This document shows positions 57,935-64,000 of a DNA stretch of 64,000 nt, one piece after another. The stretch comes from Allacma fusca (Eukaryota; Arthropoda; Collembola; Symphypleona; Sminthuridae), in the NCBI GenBank assembly GCA_947179485.1, contig OX359245.1, positions 24,415,067-24,479,066 of the forward strand, in the 5' to 3' direction. The notes below the pieces were generated by a model. It saw only the letters and a program-made list of their open reading frames with translations, was not told the origin of the DNA and did no database searches. Position numbers and translations under genes: made by a program. How positions within the stretch are numbered: position 1 is the first letter of the stretch; every line of letters starts with the position of its first letter.

Positions 57935-58442
57935 CCTCAAATTGACCTTATTGGGTCACCAATAGTCTCATGACAGATTACGGTTTTAAGGGGCGCATGA
58001 CCTATAATGAAACTTGGTGAGTAACTAGTAGTAAATCACCTATGATTGACTTTATTGGCGCATTAATAGTCACATGACACTAGAATGACATACTCAATGT
58101 AAGTGTATATTTTATATGGGCGATAGTAGGCGAATCTACCATTAATTAGTCAATGCCCAGTTTTTGTGCTTTGACGTGTTTTTTCACGATTCCAATTACA
58201 CAAATCAATTCCTATGTGCTCTAGAAATCTATTACAACAATCACTTTAGTAAATTTCTAGCGTCTCTAGAACCTTGGAACAATACAATTTGGATTGTATT
58301 GTTTTTTTTCAATTCCTGTTTTGTTTTTGTTTTAGTTTTGTATCTCGAAAATGGATATTGTTTGTTTAGTTTTGTACCAAAGACAAAAACAATACAAAAG
58401 TACAAAACTAAACGAGTACAATATTACAGCACTAAGTGCCAT

Positions 58443-61400
58443 GGTAAAAATTATTAATGTCTTTACAAATTCTTTCTTAATACTAGAATTTGACGATGAG
58501 AGGATATTTTTAGATCTTCACTCTCTCCTTAACGCGCTTTCTAGGTTAATAGCAAATTATGTATTTAAAGAAGTTCTGTAATGTTAGATTATAACCACAC
58601 GAAATTGTATTTTAGAATCAAATGTCAATTAAATAATATTCTATAAGAAAACAAATTATTTCGGCATTATAATTTTAATACTGGCGTATCAAACCACTAG
58701 ACTGCGTCGGTGATGTTAATTGGGAATTGGGGTTCCACCATTTCGGCTGTGGTTTGATCCTCTATCTAATAGCATAATTTTACGATAACGAAATTTAAAT
58801 CTTCGCTCTCCCTCTTAAAGGATAAAAACCCTTATTGGTTTACAATTGAGAGTACCAGACACCTTAAAGGCTAACTATCCGGTTTATTTGTGGTATGTTA
58901 TATGCATGTATTTACAATTGGCGTACGTATTTTTCATTGGTGAAGCCGAAGTTTGTTTATACATCTCATTATCCGCATCCTTTTGTCTAGAATATTTTAA
59001 TACTAGCCGATTAAACCGTTAGCTCCTTCTCTGTATCGTACGTTAATGTTTATATGTATCTATTACTCCTGCACAATCAGCTATTTCTGAATCATGTGCT
59101 ATGCGAATGAACCAAAAAATTATGAAGCCTTTCGAAGTCAGCAATAGCTGGCTGTGCAGTGCTAGTTACTAACTACTTTAAAAATAATTTTTTCCTTTCG
59201 AAGTTGCCCGGGAAAAAAGAGACATCGGCTTTGCCAATGGAAAGCACATATATACTGCAAATAAGCCCGTTAGTTAGATATTGTGGTACTAGATAGAGTG
59301 TACTCTTGCCACTCTTCTGCACAGGTCATTGGTGCCCGAGTGTCTCATGTAATGGAACGGCGCGAAATTTCAATCTAGACGACAGCCTTCTTTGAATTAG
59401 TAGTATTGATATATGGAAATACAACTGATCAAGACAGTATGATATGATCCCACATGAGAAATACACAATTATATACATAAAGGGTAGCCGTAATCGTTTG
59501 TCCCCCTCTTGTCCCGCCACGTTAGGGGATGACTCATGAAATGCTCCATTCCACCAGTTTGTAGCAAATTTAATTCCAGATTCACTAAAATTTACTTTAT
59601 TGATTGTATGGTTCAAAAACGTGAAGCAAAGTTGGGTATTTTGCTTTCTTTTTTTTATTCTCGCACGAAAGTTGTTTTCGAAGATAATGTTCATTTGTAG
59701 GAAATTTTATGGATTTTCCTGGGAACAATTTTATAGGTTTCTATGTACAGAACTACTCTACTATCTCGCTGACACCACCGGACAAGACAGGGAGTAAGGT
59801 CGGAGAAACGTTGACTGAATAGCTCAGTTGAAGAAAATGTGGAAGAGGAATTTCTGGTGTTGTCATATTATCATGAAAGACCGAGCCGTAATAAAACTAA
59901 CTGAATGCACTGGGCTTGTAGACATTTTCTTTGGGAATCATTTTTATCACATATCAACACGAATTATTTCACGAAGGTTATGAATTATTTCAAAAGGTTT
60001 GACATCAGAAACAAAAGGTTTTGCTGTATTGACCTTTACTTACATTTTTTAATGTTGTAGCCCTAATTATTGAGATGGAATACTTGATGGAAATGAATCC
60101 CAATTAAAGCTACAATCCCAGTTCTTTAAAATATTTTTAAAATACCGGTCTTCCATGATAACATGACATCCGAAATTTCTTCAGATACATAATATCTTCA
60201 AAATTGCTCCTGCCTCGACCGGTCATGTCCACAATTCTGTCAATAGTAACCTAGCTCCCCGGATAACCCATAGAAGTTCCTATAAATGAGCATCAAAACA
60301 TTTTCTCGAAAACTTTTCGTAATGATAAAATGCATACTTTATCATTCTAAAAGAAACCAGAGTTTTACATTTTTAAACGCTTTGAGCTCAAGTATTGGCA
60401 CGTCACAGGTGAATGATATAAATTGAATGAAATAAATGAGGGGGCAAATGATTGTGGTCACATTGTATGTACTATGTTATTAATACAGGAAGTTACAAGG
60501 TTATTGCATATTGTAACCCTGAAGAATCCTTTTGAAAGATAACACATATTTCAGTTTCGGGCAGCAGCGGTAAAATCAAGGAAAGGAGAAAGTCCTGTAT
60601 CTACATCATACACTTCTTGGAAGATCCATTGTCTTCTGAATTGATGTTGTGGAAATCATCCATACTTGTCATACATATAACTCCCGATCCAATATGAACA
60701 AGAAAAACCTTTCATTTCTCTTCTTTGCCAAAGTGTCAACGTCTATCTAAATATAAACATACATAAAGAGATCCTAGTATACTTCTCTTTATAACCACAT
60801 ATATCTGTAATTACATATATACATATATGATTACTTCTTCTGCGTGCGAAATACAAGTAATTACCTATACTCAGAATGATCAGCCTTTAGCTCCGATCAA
60901 AACTAAGTATCGGAAATCGTAACTATATTTCTCCCTGAATCTCCAGTATAAAATATCTGTATTTCACTTTTCATCTTCTCTTATCTCACCAAACTCAAAT
61001 AGGATCACTCCACAAAATCTTCTATGTAAAAGTTGCCACATTTTACCTCCTGTGAAATATATCTCTCATACCTCATTTCTCCGAAATTTGATTCCTTCCC
61101 CTGACAATTAGATAGATATTCCGATCTCGTGTTTGCTGTTTTATAAATGAAAAATCAACCAAATGTAGGTTACATTCAAATAACATTTAGGTTGCTCCTG
61201 GGATGAATTTCCCATGTGCCCGAAGGCTCTGGAAGCATTGCAATATTGTTTGTCGTATTAGGGGTAAATTGAGTATACCTATATTTACTGTGTAACCAGA
61301 AATTAACTGCAGCATAAAGTCTCCATTACACAACTTAATCCCCCAATTACTAGCGCACAAACCAAGAAAGGAGTGAACACAGATTCGGGCTGATTGCTTT

Positions 61401-61955
61401 AGTTGATCTCATTCGGCGGACCCAGGGCAAAATGAAACATTGAGGTTGCGTCAATAATAATTCCTATAACTTTATTTCGTCACGGTATAGGGAGAGACAT
61501 ACTCAGAACTTAAAATACTTTCTGATGTACCACTTCATATATGATTATTTATAACCAACCATTAGTCTAAGGTTAGATAACACAGTAAGCTGAAACTTAT
61601 TTAAGTAACCAGTGATGGATGCATTTACTACATATCCCCAATAAAAGCAAAGTGAAAAATTCGTGGTCAATTTCTAGTCCACTTTCAAATATTTACCCTA
61701 CATTAACTAATTGTAAGTAGATGATCAAAAGGATAAAAGTAAATTCTATGGAAGTTCAAAAGCAATGTAATGATGTTTACTTGCTTTAATATTGGTAGAA
61801 GTTTTCTGGAAATAAGTAAACATTTGACGTACCCACCATAAGTTCTAGTTGGATTAGTCCGTAAAATATTACCTGCGCACCAGTAACTATGCAACTAAAA
61901 AAACATAATTACATGTAACAGTATAAGTCACCTTGACATGGTTACGTAAACTTAC
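58443..61955. other. Opsin intron, no gene seen
   Basis: AT-rich sequence at the 5' end of the 38.75-kb intron. ORFs at 59326-59694 (minus) and 59600-59797 (plus) overlap each other and show no domain. No repeat ends or RNA genes were recognised. Confidence 0.4.
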
Positions 61956-62053
61956 CACACTGGATGCAGATTATCGTTGAAAATTGAAATTACAGACACA
62001 ATCGCATATGGAGACCAGCATATGAGAAAACTCAGGACCATAATGACGTTCAT
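61956..62053 (-). CDS. Opsin, TM6 exon
   Basis: Between acceptor CCTTCCAG and donor GTAAGT. It reads MNVIMVLSFLICWSPYAIVS and continues into the third extracellular loop, NDNLHPVW. CWxPY is the class A receptor toggle-switch motif of TM6. The last two bases (TG) need one G to complete Trp, which is exactly what the TM7 exon at 23202 provides. It joins in phase 0 to the TM5 exon at 63539. Confidence 0.83.
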
Positions 62054-63538
62054 CTGGAAGGAAAGAATTAATTACTAAATAATATTATGGATGTACTTTA
62101 TCAATAAGCACAGAAAAACGTATAGCTGCAAATAATGTGAAATTAAGTAAGGGGCTTCATCGACAATCCAATACTCATGCGGTACCTACATATGTTACAT
62201 TAGAACCAACTTTTACATTTAGTTTGAATTTTCAGTCTACTGATTTGGAAAACTTGCGTTTGAGATTCCATTTACAATTAATTGAACAACAAGTTTTGCC
62301 TCTAAGTATGCATAGCTTATTTATTGTGAAGAAAGGGAAATGCATGCAAGCTGGAAAAAATATTTGCACAAAAATATATCTGCCATGAAGTTCAAGGAGA
62401 GAGGGAATTAAGTAAAAAGACTACCCGCAACACATGAATTTCCAATGGACTCAAGTTTTCTGTAATGAATGAGAAAACCACCACACTCTCACATCTGGCA
62501 AGTGGGCTTGGCGAAGGAATTTCGTTCTCAATCTGTAACAAAAATATCCAAACTAGAAACTAGCTATAACCCTTTTTCACTTCTCATCTTTGCCCAAAGA
62601 ATATTTTATATTCACTCCAAAACTCCTAAAACTTCCGTCCAAATCTTTGTGAGGAACGGTAGTAAAGAGTTTCTCTAACGAGATTTAATTCAATATCAAT
62701 CGTTTGTCATATTTCGTCCCGGTTTTACGTATGGACGCCTGTATACGAGTACAGTTAGAATTTATTACCTACTTTGATGTGAATATGTTACTATACTGAA
62801 TCTAGAGGAATCAAAGGTTTCTTAGAAGATGAAAGAATCAGTACTTTGTTTTGAAATTCATAAGTGCATTTGCAGGTGCAAATATGAGAAATGAAGGTGT
62901 AATCGTATTACGATTGTCAGTCTTAACCAAAAGAAGAGAGAGCTAGAAGGATCAAAGTAGTAAATAGTTTATGTGCTGCTTTTAAGTTTTCTGTTTTTGC
63001 ATTCCTTGAGAAGTTACTTGTCTGCCAATAAAATTCTGACAGGAGTAGTTGAGTCGGTTAAGCAAAGGTAATTGCCTAAAACCGACATGAATAGGCTTCT
63101 AAACAGTATTTCACAAATCGTCAACTACAGAAGTATAAGTATCTATTATTTCCCCAACCAATTTTTTAAATTACATTTCAGATTTCTTCATGCTTACATA
63201 TAATGCACATATGAACATGTATGGTAAGGCTTCGATAAGTACTGATATACAAATAATACTCTCAAACTAGAAAGTCCTCCTTATTTTTAAAGAGTATTGG
63301 CAAATATTTAAGTACGCTTTAAAAAATAGAATCACTGTAATGAGCTTGGTTTTCTCAAAGAATGTAAGTGCTCACAATTATACATAATTACTCAAGTTAT
63401 CACGTAGTAAGTGCGATTTTCCCAGTTCAGTTCCCAGAGATCGGGTCTTGCAGCCAGCATAGTAAAACGTCAATATTCTTTATAATTAAGAAAATTATTA
63501 AGAATTTCCAGCACGAAACATATTTCCGCAGAACTCAC
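62054..63538. other. Opsin intron between the TM5 and TM6 exons
   Basis: No second exon is required by phase. A possible small minus-strand exon near 62547-62504 (after GTTACAG) reads IENEIPSPSPLA, but its donor is poor and its phase does not fit, so it was left out. Nothing else was recognised. Confidence 0.4.
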
Positions 63539-63660
63539 AATCTGTTGTTGCCTATCTCTCCAGTTCCTAGAAAATCCCAAGTTGTGGACTTTGGCAAAGA
63601 TCTCTCGGTAGAACCAAAGTAGCGCCATTACATGAGTCACATAGCAGAAGATGGTACAAG
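63539..63660 (-). CDS. Opsin, TM5 to third intracellular loop exon
   Basis: Between acceptor ACTTTCAG and donor GTGAGT. It has two bases of a split codon, then 40 codons reading CTIFCYVTHVMALLWFYREI and ending FAKVHNLGFSRNWRDRQQQI. A hydrophobic segment ending in Tyr-Arg-x-Ile-Phe followed by a basic loop is the expected end of TM5 and start of the third loop. The usual TM5 proline (eight residues before the Tyr) is His here. The preceding exons lie to the right of the window. Confidence 0.72.
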
Positions 63661-64000
63661 CTGAAAGTGTAAAAAGAAAAATACGTTAAATCAAATGCTG
63701 CGACCTGCACCGGTAATACCATCCCTGGGAAATTTCAAGTTTGGAAAAATACTTAAGGTTTACAAATTCATTACCCTTGGGAAAAAAATTACACTGAGAT
63801 CGTTCTCAGTAATTAATTTGCTGCTAAGGTGATTTTCATTAACCAGTTTTGAAGTCAATGAAATAAAATCTCACTTCAGTTCTTTCACCGTATTCAATAA
63901 AGGTAATTATGACTATGGCATGAAAACTTTAAAGAGACTGCAAACATTACTCCAACAGAAATATACTTATATTGGTACCCTATCTGCAACACTTTATGTG
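63661..64000. other. Opsin intron, nothing recognised
   Basis: AT-rich sequence upstream (minus strand) of the TM5 exon, running to the end of the window. Confidence 0.4.

Larger units (their letters stand above)
45648..58434. mobile_element. 12.8-kb hAT-bounded unit containing a minisatellite and an LTR retrotransposon, TSD AGTGCCAT
   Basis: TAGTGCTGTAAT at 45648 is inverted as ATTACAGCACTA ending at 58434. An exact 8-bp repeat AGTGCCAT flanks both sides (45640-45647 and 58435-58442). Inverted similarity continues about 250 bp inward (TTTTGTTTTTG words, then GGTTCTAGA.GACGCTAGAAATTT and AGGAATTGATTTGTG). Removing the 8.9-kb LTR element leaves about 3.85 kb, half of it minisatellite. No transposase was recognised. 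The 45890-47037 interior is AT-rich; a cluster of AAAATAC words at 46345-46540, beginning CAGAGCTATGCAAAATAC, may be part of another hAT-like element. Confidence 0.85.

Noticed and set aside
62504..62547. Extra opsin exon in the third intracellular loop
   Set aside because: The acceptor is good but the donor is weak and the phase does not fit between the two phase-0 borders; direct joining of the TM5 and TM6 exons already gives a sensible loop.

Overview
This window is nuclear DNA from an animal, most likely an arthropod. It is AT-rich and gene-poor, has spliceosomal introns, and is packed with Penelope, CR1/L2-like, BEL/Pao, Ty3/Gypsy, hAT, pogo, Harbinger-like and EnSpm-like elements. The species cannot be fixed from the sequence.

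Two host genes can be supported. The first, on the minus strand, is the 3' part of an opsin. Six exons (63660-63539, 62053-61956, 23202-23047, 20869-20773, 20687-20649, 20568-20221) join with compatible phases. They encode TM5, TM6 (CWSPY), TM7 with the retinal-binding lysine (FAKT...NPILY) and a long C-terminal tail. The start of the gene lies beyond 64000. The second, on the plus strand at 26261-30780, is an SPT20 homolog (SAGA subunit). It lies wholly inside the 38.75-kb opsin intron between the TM6 and TM7 exons, on the opposite strand.

Layout. 1-600: Penelope remnant. 1584-2832: hAT-type element. 4220-6745: EnSpm-like transposon remnant (minus). 8597-11914: decayed non-LTR element joined to a BEL/Pao integrase and a possible LTR. 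12331-14155: tRNA-like SINE, fold-back repeat and a truncated CR1/L2-like copy. 14307-16549: cluster of TIR elements. 18540-19560: second Penelope remnant (minus). 20221-23202: opsin 3' exons, with a 2-kb long-TIR DNA transposon in one intron. 23940-24720: 26/27-bp tandem repeats. 26261-30780: SPT20. 32379-38660: nested hAT elements and duplications. 39267-42405: nearly complete CR1/L2-like element with a pogo/Tigger-like MITE in its tail. 43671-45477: hAT element with another inside it. 45648-58434: a 12.8-kb hAT-bounded unit. It contains a 38/39-bp minisatellite, which in turn contains a young 8.9-kb Ty3/Gypsy element (minus, 48865-57796). 58443-64000: opsin introns and exons.

The most unusual object is the Ty3/Gypsy element. 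Its LTRs differ only by one TA unit. Gag and pol share a frame across a UGA-CUA-G stop, as expected for readthrough. In the position where env would lie it carries an ORF that resembles a catalytically dead RNase D/EXD1-type 3'-5' exonuclease domain with a C-terminal CCHC zinc knuckle. Pol has one in-frame stop in its reverse transcriptase, so this copy is probably not autonomous. A second theme is a series of hAT-type elements with clear 8-bp target duplications, each filled near its ends with its own short repeated word.
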